Shown piece after piece: positions 1 through 8,025 of a DNA stretch of 64,000 nucleotides. Under the pieces are notes generated by a model that worked only from the letters and a program-made list of their open reading frames with translations, was not told where the DNA came from and did no database searches. Source of the DNA: an uncultured Oscillospiraceae bacterium (lineage in GTDB: Bacteria > Bacillota > Clostridia > Oscillospirales > Oscillospiraceae); assembly GCA_947625355.1 (NCBI GenBank), contig CANQOA010000006.1, positions 1 to 64,000 of the forward strand. The letters are read 5' to 3'. The position numbers were made by a program, and so were the translations under genes. The number at the start of each line of letters is the position of its first letter. Position 1 is the stretch's first letter.

Positions 1-150
1 TCGGATAAGTCAATAGAGTCATTAAACAGAATCGCCGGTGGCGATTACTGGAAGCAAATCATTGCACGGTATAAGAGTGGTGAGATTGACGGTTATACGG
101 CGGAGGAATATTTCTCTCAGCAATACTGCCAACGGCTGGGGAAAAGCTAG
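1..150 (+). CDS. C-terminal 49 residues of an unrecognised protein (cut by window edge)
   Basis: Frame 1 is open from the first base to a TAG at 148-150 and encodes the end of a polar, tyrosine-rich protein (it includes the stretch YWKQIIARYKSGEIDGYTAE). I do not recognise the family. It lies just before a recombinase remnant and is AT-richer than the genes to the right, so it is probably part of the same decayed mobile element. The start lies outside the window. Confidence 0.35.
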   Translation, partial: SDKSIESLNRIAGGDYWKQIIARYKSGEIDGYTAEEYFSQQYCQRLGKS

Positions 151-252
151 CGACTATCAAAAAGTCAGCAATTCCAGCCCTGACCAAATACAACAGCTTG
201 AGCGCCATAGTCTTCGTATTATTGAAAAAATCAAGAAGTTTGGCAACTCCCC

Positions 253-660
253 TTGTATGAACAGCAGTTGAAAGAGGCGGAGACCGGCATCAACAACCTG
301 CTCAACGCCATCCAGCAGGGCATCCTGACACCATCGACCAAGAACCGCTTGGAGGAACTGGAGGCAGCGAAAGAGGACCTGGAGATCAGGATCGCCAACG
401 AGAAGCTGGCAAAGCCGAAGCTGACGGCAGAGTTCGTGACCATGTGGCTGGAACGGTTTCGGAAGCTGGACATGAGGAAGAAAGAACACCGGCAACAGCT
501 CATAGATACGTTCGTCAATTCGGTCTATTTGTTTGATGACAAGCTGACGCTGCACATCAACTATAAGGACGGGACAAAGACCGTCACCTTTGACGAGATG
601 AAAGCGGCACTGGATGAACAGGCCGCGGGTTCGGATTTGGATTGCCGTGGTGCACCAAAC
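253..660 (+). pseudogene. 3' remnant of a large serine recombinase (resolvase/integrase family)
   Basis: The frame from 253 encodes a coiled-coil-rich segment (KEAETGINNLLNAIQQGIL, then ELEAAKEDLEIRI) followed by the typical C-terminal signature around FVNSVYLFDDKLTLHINYKD and GTKTVTFDEM, ending near GSDLDCRGAPN. This matches the C-terminal part of Tn4451/TnpX-type large serine recombinases of Firmicutes. The N-terminal catalytic serine domain and the zinc ribbon are absent: upstream of 253 the same frame holds several stops (178-180, 193-195 and on) and unrelated sequence. The open frame runs past 660 into a hairpin terminator with no stop at the usual family end, so the true stop may also be lost. 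It is most likely an inert scar from an integrative element. Confidence 0.8.
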
Positions 661-696
661 CCGGAAGTACGTGTTTCCGTGCTTCCGGGATTTTTT
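660..696 (+). terminator. Rho-independent terminator after the recombinase remnant
   Basis: A stem of CCCGGAAG/CTTCCGGG extended by ACG/CGT-type pairs with a short loop is followed by a run of six T at about 691-696. It sits directly after the recognisable recombinase sequence and separates it from the next operon. Confidence 0.8.
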
Positions 697-768
697 GCGT
701 CTGTAAGGGCGTTCGTGGGTTTGTCAGGCGCGCTTTCGCAAAAAGTTAGTGAAATCAGCCGCCGAACG

Positions 769-777
769 TGGTATGAT
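769..777 (+). promoter_or_regulatory. Probable extended -10 promoter of the muropeptide-peptide operon
   Basis: TGgTATGAT at 769-777 is a good extended -10 element. No convincing -35 lies at the right distance. It is the best promoter candidate upstream of the NlpC/P60 gene that starts at 887. Confidence 0.45.
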
Positions 778-820
778 GGGTCCTGGAGCGGAAAGACCTT
801 TTTTTGGAAGGAAAGGGCCC

Positions 821-846
821 CGCGCCGCGCGGAAGGGCGCGGCGCG
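821..846 (+). other. Strong GC hairpin in the 5' leader
   Basis: CGCGCCGCGC at 821-830 and GCGCGGCGCG at 837-846 form a perfect 10-bp stem with a six-base loop (GGAAGG). It lies between the candidate promoter and the ribosome site at about 872. There is no T run, so it is not an intrinsic terminator; it may stabilise the transcript or affect translation. Confidence 0.5.
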
Positions 847-886
847 CTCTATCGCCATCGATGCGTATCTGCAAGGAGGGAACGCC

Positions 887-1696
887 ATGCGCGCCGTCGT
901 TTCATCCCCCATCTGTCCGCTGTATCTGCGGCCCAGCACCCAGTGCGAGCTGGCCGACGAGGCCCTGCTGGGCTGGACCGTGGAGCTGCTGGACGACACC
1001 GCCCCCGGCTGGTATCAGGTGCGGACCGACTACGGCTATACCGGCTACGCGCCCGCCGACGCCCTCACGGTGGGGGACGGCAACGCCGCCCGCTGGGAGG
1101 CGCTGGAGCATAAGACTGTTCTGCGGGGCGTGTGCTCGGTGCGTTCCGGGCCGCGGGTCCAGGGCTGGCAGATCGCCGGGCTGCTCCGGGGCGCTACGGT
1201 GGCCGTCCATGGCGCGCCCGACGCCGACGGCTGGCAGCGGGTATCCCTGCCCGACGGCCGGGAGGGGTACACCAAGACGGGCTTCCTCTTCGATATCGCC
1301 AGGCCGGACACGGAACAGGCCCTGCGGCAGCGCGTCGCGGCCATGGCGCTGCTCTATAAGGACGCCCATTACCTCTGGGGCGGCAAGACCCCTCTGGGCA
1401 TCGACTGCTCCGGGCTGGCCTTCATGGCCTACCGGCTCAGCGGCGTCACCATCTGGCGGGACGCCTCCATCCGGGAGGGCTACCCCATCCGCCCCATCGA
1501 GCGGGAGCGTCTGGGTCCCGGCGACCTGCTGTTCTTCCCCGGCCATGTGGCGGTGTACATGGGGGACGGCCTATACGTCCACTCCACCGCCAAGAACGGC
1601 AGCGACGGGGTGGTGGTCAACAGCCTGGACCCCGGCCACGCCAGCTTCCGGGCGGACCTGGCGGAGAAGATCACCGCCATAGGCAGTCTTTTTTGA
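887..1696 (+). CDS. NlpC/P60 endopeptidase with SH3-like domains (YkfC-like)
   Basis: 269 aa. Two SH3b-like segments fill roughly residues 1-140 and an NlpC/P60 papain-like domain fills 150-269. The catalytic set is visible: Cys174 in IDCSG, His220 in PGHVAVYMG and His232 in VHST. The layout matches Bacillus YkfC, which cuts gamma-D-Glu to meso-diaminopimelate bonds in free murein peptides with N-terminal L-Ala. No signal peptide is visible, which fits a cytoplasmic recycling enzyme rather than a secreted autolysin. ATG 887 was chosen over in-frame upstream starts because an AAGGAGGG site sits nine bases before it. It is the first gene of an operon that also has DppA-like and YkfB-like enzymes. 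Confidence 0.85.
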   Translation: MRAVVSSPICPLYLRPSTQCELADEALLGWTVELLDDTAPGWYQVRTDYGYTGYAPADALTVGDGNAARWEALEHKTVLRGVCSVRSGPRVQGWQIAGLLRGATVAVHGAPDADGWQRVSLPDGREGYTKTGFLFDIARPDTEQALRQRVAAMALLYKDAHYLWGGKTPLGIDCSGLAFMAYRLSGVTIWRDASIREGYPIRPIERERLGPGDLLFFPGHVAVYMGDGLYVHSTAKNGSDGVVVNSLDPGHASFRADLAEKITAIGSLF

Positions 1697-1729
1697 CCGG
1701 CATTTTCGCGGAAAGAGGCACATCTTACC

Positions 1730-2485
1730 ATGCGATTCACCATGATCGGCGACACCCGGCGCAATGACCATTACGCCGACAAGCCCAACGAGGACTTTTT
1801 CTGGTTCGACGAGGCCGCCGGCGCGGCGCTGGTGCTGGACGGCGTCACCCGGGACAGGGAGAACGGGGCCTATCCCGATCCCAGCCCCGCCCGGATCGCC
1901 ACAGAGCGGTTCGCCCAGGCCGCCGGCGCGGCGCTGACGGCGCCGGATGGGACGCCCAGGGAGCGGCTGCTGGCGGCGGTAAGGGCCGGCAATGCGGCCG
2001 TGGCCCGGGCCAACGCGGGTGCGCCCGCCGATTTCCTGCCCGGCACCGTGGGGGTGCTGGCGCTGGTGGAGGAGGGCTGGCTGCACTACGCCTATGTGGG
2101 GGACTCCAACGGCGTCGTGCTCTCCAAGGGGCGCGCGGCGGCCTTCACCGAGCCCCAGACCAGGGCCGTCCACGACCACAGAGGGGAATTCTCCGCCTAT
2201 GAGATCCGGGCACATATCTGCAACAACGCCCGCCATCCCTGCGGCTACGGCGTGTGGACGGGACAGGCCGGCGCCATGGACTTTCTGCGCACGGGCTCGA
2301 CGGTCCTGGCGCCGGGGGACAGGGTGCTGCTGTGCACGGACGGGCTGGACCCGTTCCTCTCCGACGCCGGGGAGGCGGCGCTCTGCGCCATGGACAGCGG
2401 GACCCTCCTGGCAAGGGCCATGGAGTTCCGGAAGCGCGAGGGCTGGATGGACGACCGGACCGCCGTCGTCATCGACGCGGTATGA
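1730..2485 (+). CDS. PP2C-family (PPM) serine/threonine phosphatase-like protein
   Basis: 251 aa, one domain. PPM-type motifs appear in order: NEDFF near residue 20, LVLDGVT (the Asp-Gly metal-binding motif), GTVGVLALV, YAYVGDSNG, GDRVLLCTDGL and a C-terminal DDRTAVV. These place metal-binding aspartates as in PP2C phosphatases, though the N-terminal part deviates from the usual sequence and no bacterial kinase gene is nearby. It lies 33 bases after the NlpC/P60 gene and 22 bases before dppA, so it is part of the operon. What a phosphatase does in muropeptide catabolism is not evident; it might act on a small phosphorylated metabolite or regulate the pathway. Confidence 0.7.
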   Translation: MRFTMIGDTRRNDHYADKPNEDFFWFDEAAGAALVLDGVTRDRENGAYPDPSPARIATERFAQAAGAALTAPDGTPRERLLAAVRAGNAAVARANAGAPADFLPGTVGVLALVEEGWLHYAYVGDSNGVVLSKGRAAAFTEPQTRAVHDHRGEFSAYEIRAHICNNARHPCGYGVWTGQAGAMDFLRTGSTVLAPGDRVLLCTDGLDPFLSDAGEAALCAMDSGTLLARAMEFRKREGWMDDRTAVVIDAV

Positions 2486-2507
2486 AAAAAGAAAGGGACT
2501 TAAAGGT

Positions 2508-3314
2508 ATGAAAGTATTCATCAGCGCGGACATCGAAGGCACCTGCGGCATCGCCAGCTGGGCGGAGACGGAGCGCTCCACCGCCATGGATTACACCCCC
2601 TTCCAGAAGCAGATGACCCGGGAAGTCCGGGCGGCATGCGACGGCGCGCTGGCCGCCGGGGCCGACGGGCTCCTGGTCCGGGACGCCCATGACTCCGCGC
2701 GGAACCTGGAGCCCGCCGCGCTGCCGGAATGCGCCCGCATCCTGCGGGGCTGGACGGGGGACCCGCTGAGCATGATGAGCGGCCTGGACCGGGACAGCTA
2801 CGACGCGGTGCTGTTCACCGGCTACCACGCCTGGGCCTCCAGCGGCGGCAATCCCCTGAGCCATACCATGAATCTGCGAAATGACTATGTGACCCTCAAC
2901 GGCGTGCGCATGAGCGAGTTTCTGATGAACGCGTACACCGCCGGGTACTACGGCGTACCGGTGGCGTTCCTGTCCGGGGACAGGACGCTGTGCGATTTCG
3001 CCCGGGAGCTGATCCCCGGCATCGTCACCGTGCCGGTCAACGAGGGGCTGGGCGGGGCCAGCCTCTCCATCCACCCCGACGCGGCCGTCAGGGCCATCCG
3101 GGAGGGGGCAGAGCGGGCCGTGCGCGGGGCGAAGGACTGTGCCGTGCCCATGCCGGACCGGTTCGAGATGGCGATCCGTTTCCGGGAGCACCAGACGGCC
3201 TATTCCAAGAGCTTCTATCCCGGCGCCCGGCTGGAGGACGAGAAGAATGTGGTGTTCGCCTCCGGCGACTGGTATGAGATGCTCCGCTTCGCCCACTTCG
3301 TGCTTTGCGACTGA
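2508..3314 (+). CDS. dppA: D-aminopeptidase, M55 family (DppA-like)
   Basis: 268 aa. Opens with KVFISADIEGTCGI, the hallmark of M55 peptidases. Likely zinc and catalytic residues fall where Bacillus subtilis DppA has them: Asp8, Glu10, His61, His107, His119 and Glu137. The B. subtilis enzyme is a decameric D-stereospecific aminopeptidase that releases D-Ala from D-Ala-D-Ala type peptides and is linked to peptide scavenging. The neighbours (NlpC/P60 endopeptidase before, L-Ala-D/L-Glu epimerase after) support breakdown of murein peptides. The start is ATG 2508, 22 bases after the preceding stop; the ribosome site (AAAGG) is weak. Confidence 0.88.
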   Translation: MKVFISADIEGTCGIASWAETERSTAMDYTPFQKQMTREVRAACDGALAAGADGLLVRDAHDSARNLEPAALPECARILRGWTGDPLSMMSGLDRDSYDAVLFTGYHAWASSGGNPLSHTMNLRNDYVTLNGVRMSEFLMNAYTAGYYGVPVAFLSGDRTLCDFARELIPGIVTVPVNEGLGGASLSIHPDAAVRAIREGAERAVRGAKDCAVPMPDRFEMAIRFREHQTAYSKSFYPGARLEDEKNVVFASGDWYEMLRFAHFVLCD

Positions 3315-3340
3315 ACACCGCCGCGATAAGGAGAACGACC

Positions 3341-4681
3341 ATGGGATGCAACGATTTCTTTTGTGATCTGAACGAGGGCCTGCCGGAGGACATCCGGCGG
3401 CGGAAGCTGTGGGGCGACCTGGACGGGGCCGTGCGGCTGATCGACCGGCGTCTGGCGGGGGACCTGCCCGAGGGCATGCGCCGCTGCCTCACCGTCCACC
3501 GGGAGCTGATCTGCCGGCTGCCGGCGGACTTCCCCTATACCCGCGCCCAGGCGCTGGCTATGACGCGGGAGCGTATCCCCGGCTTTACGGAGGCGGAGTT
3601 CGACGCCCTGACGGACGCCGGACAGATCCGCTGGATCTACGTGAACGGCGAGATGCGGTATTTCAACAGGTTTTTGGACTCCATCTGCAAGTCCCTGCCG
3701 GACATCGCCCGCCGGGCGGGGGAGGACGCGTCGAAGAGCGCGGAGCGGCTGGAGCGCTGCATGCGCCGGATGAAGGAGGAGGGCCAGGTCAGCACCCGTA
3801 TCCGCATCCGGGCGTCCCTGCGGCTGCACGACGGGCTCTTCGCCCCCGGCATGTTCGTGCGGGCCCATCTGCCCATCCCTCTGGAGAGCTGGGAGCAGAG
3901 CGACGTCCGGATCGAAAAGATATTTCCCGCCGGCGGGCTCGTGGCCCCGGCGGACGCGCCGCAGCGCACGGTGTGCTGGGAGGAGACCATGGCGGAGGAC
4001 CACGCGTTTTCCGTGGAGTATTCCTACACCCGCACCGCCCGCTATGGGGCGGCGGAGGGCCCGGTGGAGCCCGCCGACACGGCGGAGCAGGCCCCCCATA
4101 TCGTGTTCACCCCCACCATCCGCGCCCTGGCGGCGGAGCTGGCCGGGGACGTGGCGGACCCGCTGGAGAAGGCGCGGCGGTTTTATGACTACATCACCCT
4201 GCACATGCGCTATACCTACATGCCCGAGTACTTCTCCCTGGAGGACATCCCCACGGAGTGCGCCCGCAGCATGACCGGGGACTGCGGCGTGTTCGCGCTG
4301 CTGTTCATCACCCTGTGCCGGTGCGCGGGCATCCCCGCCCGGTGGGAGAGCGGCATGGGCGTGGAGCCGGACAGCTGCGGCTCCCATGACTGGGCCCGGT
4401 TCTACGATCCCGCCCAGGGCTGGCTGTTCGCCGACCCGTCCTATGGCGTGTCGGCGGCCCGCATCGGGAACGAGGAGGGGCGGCAGTTCTATTTCGGCTA
4501 CATGGACCCCTACCGCATGGCGGCCAACCGGGCGTTCCAGGCCCCCTTCACCGTGGACAAGGCCCATTGGCGGGCCGACCCCTATGACAACCAGTCCGGG
4601 GAGATGGAGACGGCGGACCGGGGACTGCGGTACGGCGAATATGAGCGGGACCGGCAGGTCCTCGCCTGGCAGGAGCTCTGA
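3341..4681 (+). CDS. Transglutaminase-like cysteine protease-fold protein
   Basis: 446 aa with no signal peptide. The C-terminal half carries a transglutaminase-like core: Cys315 in MTGDCGVFALL, His349 in GSHDWARFY and Asp365 in FADPSYG, the full Cys-His-Asp triad with normal spacing. The N-terminal 280 residues look like the beta-rich domain that often precedes such cores. Bacterial members are usually proteases or peptide-bond hydrolases rather than crosslinkers. Position between the D-aminopeptidase and the Ala-Glu epimerase suggests a cytoplasmic peptidase acting on murein-derived peptides, but no substrate can be read from the sequence. ATG 3341 has an AAGGAG site eight bases upstream. 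Confidence 0.75.
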   Translation: MGCNDFFCDLNEGLPEDIRRRKLWGDLDGAVRLIDRRLAGDLPEGMRRCLTVHRELICRLPADFPYTRAQALAMTRERIPGFTEAEFDALTDAGQIRWIYVNGEMRYFNRFLDSICKSLPDIARRAGEDASKSAERLERCMRRMKEEGQVSTRIRIRASLRLHDGLFAPGMFVRAHLPIPLESWEQSDVRIEKIFPAGGLVAPADAPQRTVCWEETMAEDHAFSVEYSYTRTARYGAAEGPVEPADTAEQAPHIVFTPTIRALAAELAGDVADPLEKARRFYDYITLHMRYTYMPEYFSLEDIPTECARSMTGDCGVFALLFITLCRCAGIPARWESGMGVEPDSCGSHDWARFYDPAQGWLFADPSYGVSAARIGNEEGRQFYFGYMDPYRMAANRAFQAPFTVDKAHWRADPYDNQSGEMETADRGLRYGEYERDRQVLAWQEL

Positions 4682-4703
4682 GCCAGGGAAAGGAGGAAGT
4701 TCT

Positions 4704-5795
4704 TTGAAGATCACAGAGGTGAGACTGGGCCGCATATCCGTCCCCCTGCGGGTGCCCTTCAAGACCGCGCTGCGGTCGGTGTCCAGCGTGGAGGACGTGA
4801 TCGTGGAGATCCATACCGATACCGGCGCGGTGGGCTATGGCGAGGCGCCCCCCACCGGGGCCATCACCGGGGACACCACCGGCGCCATCCTGGGCGCGCT
4901 CCGGGACCACATCATCAAGACCGTGACGGGCCGGGAGGTGGACGACTTGGAGGGCCTGACGGCGGCTGTGGACAAGTGTGTGGTGAAGAACACCAGCGCC
5001 AAGGCCGCCATGGATATGGCCCTGTGGGACCTTTATGGGCAGCTGCATAAGATCCCGGTCTATCAGCTGCTGGGCGGCGGCCGGAAGCGGATCGTCACCG
5101 ACATCACCATCAGCGTCAACGACCCGGAGACGATGGCCCGGGACACGGTGAACGCCGTGGAGCGGGGCTATGACACTTTGAAGGTAAAGGTGGGCGTGGA
5201 CCCGGCCCTGGATGTGGCGCGGCTGGCCGCCGTGCGCCAGGCCGCCGGTCCCGACGCGCGTATCCGCATCGACGCCAACCAGGCCTGGCAGCCCAAGCAG
5301 GCGGTGCGCATCCTGAACCGGATGCAGGACAAGGGGCTGGACATCGAGTTCGTGGAGCAGCCGGTGAAGGCCCACGACCTGGCCGGCCTGAAATACGTCA
5401 CCGAGCGGTCTTACGTGCCCGTGCTGGCGGATGAGAGCGTGTTCTCTCCCGCCGACGCGCTGACCATCATGCAGATGGGGGCCGCGGACCTGGTGAACAT
5501 CAAGCTGATGAAGTGCGGCGGCATCACCAACGCATTGCGGATCGCCTCGGCCGCCGAGGTCTACGGTGTGGAGTGCATGATCGGCTGCATGCTGGAGGCC
5601 AAGATCAGCGTCAACGCCGCCGTCCACGTGGCCTGCGCCCGGCAGATCGTCACCAAGATCGACCTGGACGGTCCGGTGCTGTGCAGCGAGGACCCCATCC
5701 TGGGCGGCGCGGTGTTCGACGAGCGGAACATCACCGTCTCCGACGATCCCGGCCTGGGCATCCACGGGGTGCAGGGGCTGGTATACCTGGACTGA
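4704..5795 (+). CDS. ykfB: L-Ala-D/L-Glu epimerase (enolase superfamily, YkfB-like)
   Basis: 363 aa from a TTG start eight bases after AGGAGG. This is an enolase-superfamily (muconate lactonizing subgroup) protein: capping domain to about residue 120, then a barrel with the KxK motif (LKVKVG), metal ligands in RIDANQAW, EQPVK and ADES, and the acid/base lysine in NIKLMKCGG. Dipeptide epimerases of this group convert L-Ala-D-Glu to L-Ala-L-Glu so that ordinary peptidases can finish degradation. The late CMLEAKISV segment resembles that of dipeptide epimerases. It is the last gene of the operon; a strong terminator follows 15 bases later. Confidence 0.85.
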   Translation: MKITEVRLGRISVPLRVPFKTALRSVSSVEDVIVEIHTDTGAVGYGEAPPTGAITGDTTGAILGALRDHIIKTVTGREVDDLEGLTAAVDKCVVKNTSAKAAMDMALWDLYGQLHKIPVYQLLGGGRKRIVTDITISVNDPETMARDTVNAVERGYDTLKVKVGVDPALDVARLAAVRQAAGPDARIRIDANQAWQPKQAVRILNRMQDKGLDIEFVEQPVKAHDLAGLKYVTERSYVPVLADESVFSPADALTIMQMGAADLVNIKLMKCGGITNALRIASAAEVYGVECMIGCMLEAKISVNAAVHVACARQIVTKIDLDGPVLCSEDPILGGAVFDERNITVSDDPGLGIHGVQGLVYLD

Positions 5796-5809
5796 GCCGG
5801 GGAGCGGAC

Positions 5810-5850
5810 AAAAGGCATGGCCGCCAGTGCGCTGGCGGCCATGCCTTTTT
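5810..5850 (+). terminator. Rho-independent terminator of the peptide-catabolic operon
   Basis: A perfect 17-bp stem (5811-5827 with 5832-5848, AAAGGCATGG... and its complement) with a four-base loop TGCG runs into five T. A flanking A run on the left makes it usable in both directions. Confidence 0.92.
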
Positions 5851-5877
5851 GCCGTCGGAGCGCCGTTTGCCCCTCGA

Positions 5878-5907
5878 TTGACAAAGCGCCGGACGGCAGT
5901 ATATAAT
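5878..5907 (+). promoter_or_regulatory. Consensus sigma-A promoter of the MurR-like gene
   Basis: TTGACA at 5878-5883 and TATAAT at 5902-5907 with an 18-bp spacer: both hexamers are perfect. The gene start is 40 bases downstream. Such a strong promoter on a regulator gene suggests it is held down by a repressor, possibly its own product. Confidence 0.9.
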
Positions 5908-5946
5908 TGGGTAAAAAAAGACAGACGGGAAAGAGAAGGGCGCTTT

Positions 5947-6909
5947 ATGGATATCGTGCGATCGGCCGCGGCGGGCGAAGGGGAAGGGCAGATGACCGGT
6001 GCCCATACAGGGGAGCGGGGGCAGAGCCTGTCCCAGACCAACATCGAACTGCGGATCCAGGGGATATACGATACCCTGAGCAATGCGGAGAAGAAGGCGG
6101 CGTCCTATTTTCTGAGCAATGTGGAGGACGTGTTCAACAAGCCCATCTCCCAGCTGGCCAGCGAGTCCGGCGCCAGCAAGGTGGCCTGGGTGAGGTTCTG
6201 CAAGTCCCTGGGGTTCGGCGGGCTGAAGGATCTGAAAAAGAGTCTTTTCAACGAGCTTTATCAGACCAAGGACAAAGAGGAGAACCACATCGTCTTCCCG
6301 GACATCCTCAAGTCGGAGCAGGACAGCATCGACCAGATGATCCTGAGCGTGCGCAACAACAGCATCTGCGCGATCCAGGACACGGCGAAGCTGCTGGACC
6401 CGGCCAGCGTGGAGCTGTCGGCCAGGAAGATCCTAGCGGCCCGGTCGGTCCGCATCTTTGGCATGGGGGCCTCCGCGCTGGTGGGGGAGGACCTGTATTC
6501 CAAGCTGCTGCGCATCGATCTGGACGTGCGGTTTTTCGTGGACTTTCACGGCCAGCTCACCTACGCCGCCAACATGACGCCGGAGGATGTGGCGATCATC
6601 ATCTCCACCTCCGGGCGGACCAAGGAGAGCCTGGAGATCCTGGACATCGCCAACCAGTGCGGCGCGCAGGTCATCGCGCTGACGTCCTTCAGCAAGAGCC
6701 CCCTGGCTCTGGGCTCCGATATCCAGCTTTACAGCTCCTCGCCGGAGGTCGCGCCCCGCAGTGCCGCCATGAGCAGCCGCATCGCCCAGATGCTGGCGGT
6801 GGACGTGCTGTTCTCCGCGGTGGCCCGGCTGGATTACGACCGGGCCGTGCCTACGCTGGAGAACAGTCTGAAGCGGACCCAGCCGCACCGGGAGCAGGGA
6901 TTATTCTGA
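5947..6909 (+). CDS. RpiR-family transcriptional regulator with SIS domain (MurR-like)
   Basis: 320 aa. An N-terminal RpiR-type helix-turn-helix spans roughly residues 30-110 (EKKAASYFLSN, then SQLASESGASKVAWVRFCKS) and a sugar-isomerase (SIS) phosphosugar-binding domain spans about 140-280 (RIFGMGASALVGEDLYSKL, IISTSGRTKESLEI). MurR regulators of this family sense MurNAc-6-phosphate and control murQ genes. Here the gene lies among murQ, namZ, nagZ and muropeptide enzymes, so a MurR role is likely. ATG 5947 follows AGAAGGG; a second ATG at 5991 is possible. The stop overlaps the convergent SGNH gene by nine bases with no terminator between them. Confidence 0.85.
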   Translation: MDIVRSAAAGEGEGQMTGAHTGERGQSLSQTNIELRIQGIYDTLSNAEKKAASYFLSNVEDVFNKPISQLASESGASKVAWVRFCKSLGFGGLKDLKKSLFNELYQTKDKEENHIVFPDILKSEQDSIDQMILSVRNNSICAIQDTAKLLDPASVELSARKILAARSVRIFGMGASALVGEDLYSKLLRIDLDVRFFVDFHGQLTYAANMTPEDVAIIISTSGRTKESLEILDIANQCGAQVIALTSFSKSPLALGSDIQLYSSSPEVAPRSAAMSSRIAQMLAVDVLFSAVARLDYDRAVPTLENSLKRTQPHREQGLF

Positions 6910-8001
6910 GTCGTCCCGCGCCTGGGTCAGGCAGCGCTCCACCGCCGCGCCGATCTTTTCCGCCATGCGGAAAAAGCCCAGGTCGTTGGGGTGGCATCCG
7001 TCCACGGTGCAGTCGGCTCTCGTCCCGTCCGGGGCCCAGAAGAGCTTCTCGCCGTCCACGAAAAATACGTTCTGATCGCCCTGCTTCTTAGCGCGGTCGT
7101 AGGTGTTCCAGATCACCTGCCGCCGCTGGGCGCTGAGGGGATCGTTCATGAAATCCGGCCGGGATACGATGATGATGGGAACGGCCGGATTTTTCGCGCG
7201 GTAAACGCGGTACAGCCGCTCATGGGTCTGCTCCAGCCACGCGGCGTCCGGCGCGTTGTGGTCGTAATCCATCACGAACACGCTGGCGCGCAGTCCCGCC
7301 AGGTGCTCCGCCATGGCCAGCTCGCCCTTTCCGCCGCCGGAGAAGCCCAGGTTGATATAGTCGCAGTCCAGCCGCCGGGAGATGAAGCCCTCATAGGAGT
7401 TGCCCGGCCGCGACGCGCAGCCGCCCTGGGTGATGGAGGAGCCGTAATAGAGCACCGGGACCTCGTACCGGTACCGGCGGCCCTCCGCCAGCAGCGCGCC
7501 TTTCTGGAGCCCGAACCACAGCTCCTCCACGCCGCTGTACAGCGGGAAATAGACGGTGATATCCCGCGGCCGCCTGTCCGGGAAGGCGATCATGCCCTCC
7601 AGAGGCTCCTGGGCCTCGGCGCCGTGCTCCGCCGCCGGGATGACGCTTTTGTAAAACAGGGGGACGCCCCTCTCGTCGTCCACGTACACCGCGAAGCCGC
7701 AGGAGCCCAGAAACGCCATATGCCCCATCCAGGCGCAGTCCGCCAGCACGGCCCGTATGACCAGGTAGGCGGAGTCTGTCCGAAAGCGCACGCGCCCGCC
7801 CGCCGTATGCCGGCTCAGCTGGCTCACGCCGGGACTCACGGCGTCCGCGACCTGCTGGGGCATCCGCCGGAAGGGGCCCTCGCTCCGGTAATCCCAGAGC
7901 CCGTAGCCGGCAAAAGGCCGCTGCCGGCTGTCATAAAACGTCACATCCTCCGGAAGGCTCAGACCTGTCCGGAAATTTTTGTCCCATTTTGTAATATCCA
8001 T
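6901..8001 (-). CDS. SGNH/GDSL-type hydrolase, possible peptidoglycan-sugar esterase
   Basis: 366 aa, no signal peptide. The C-terminal half is an SGNH hydrolase: block I YYGSSITQGG (nucleophile Ser), block II INLGFSGGGKGE (oxyanion Gly), block III VMDYDHNAPD (Asn) and block V DGCHPNDLG (Asp/His). The N-terminal 170 residues form the beta-rich extra domain seen before SGNH domains in carbohydrate esterases. The location next to murQ suggests removal of O-acetyl groups from MurNAc or muropeptides, which would otherwise block NagZ/NamZ, but this is inference from context. ATG has an AAGGAGC site. The gene is convergent with and overlaps murR by nine bases. Confidence 0.75.
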   Translation of the reverse strand: MDITKWDKNFRTGLSLPEDVTFYDSRQRPFAGYGLWDYRSEGPFRRMPQQVADAVSPGVSQLSRHTAGGRVRFRTDSAYLVIRAVLADCAWMGHMAFLGSCGFAVYVDDERGVPLFYKSVIPAAEHGAEAQEPLEGMIAFPDRRPRDITVYFPLYSGVEELWFGLQKGALLAEGRRYRYEVPVLYYGSSITQGGCASRPGNSYEGFISRRLDCDYINLGFSGGGKGELAMAEHLAGLRASVFVMDYDHNAPDAAWLEQTHERLYRVYRAKNPAVPIIIVSRPDFMNDPLSAQRRQVIWNTYDRAKKQGDQNVFFVDGEKLFWAPDGTRADCTVDGCHPNDLGFFRMAEKIGAAVERCLTQARDDSE

Positions 8002-8025
8002 GGCTGCTCCTTATGACGGTCAGAC

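Noticed and set aside
660-1113. Extension of the recombinase reading frame to 1113 as a real protein end
   Set aside because: It crosses a terminator hairpin and overlaps the well-supported NlpC/P60 gene in another frame; only the part to about 660 resembles the family.
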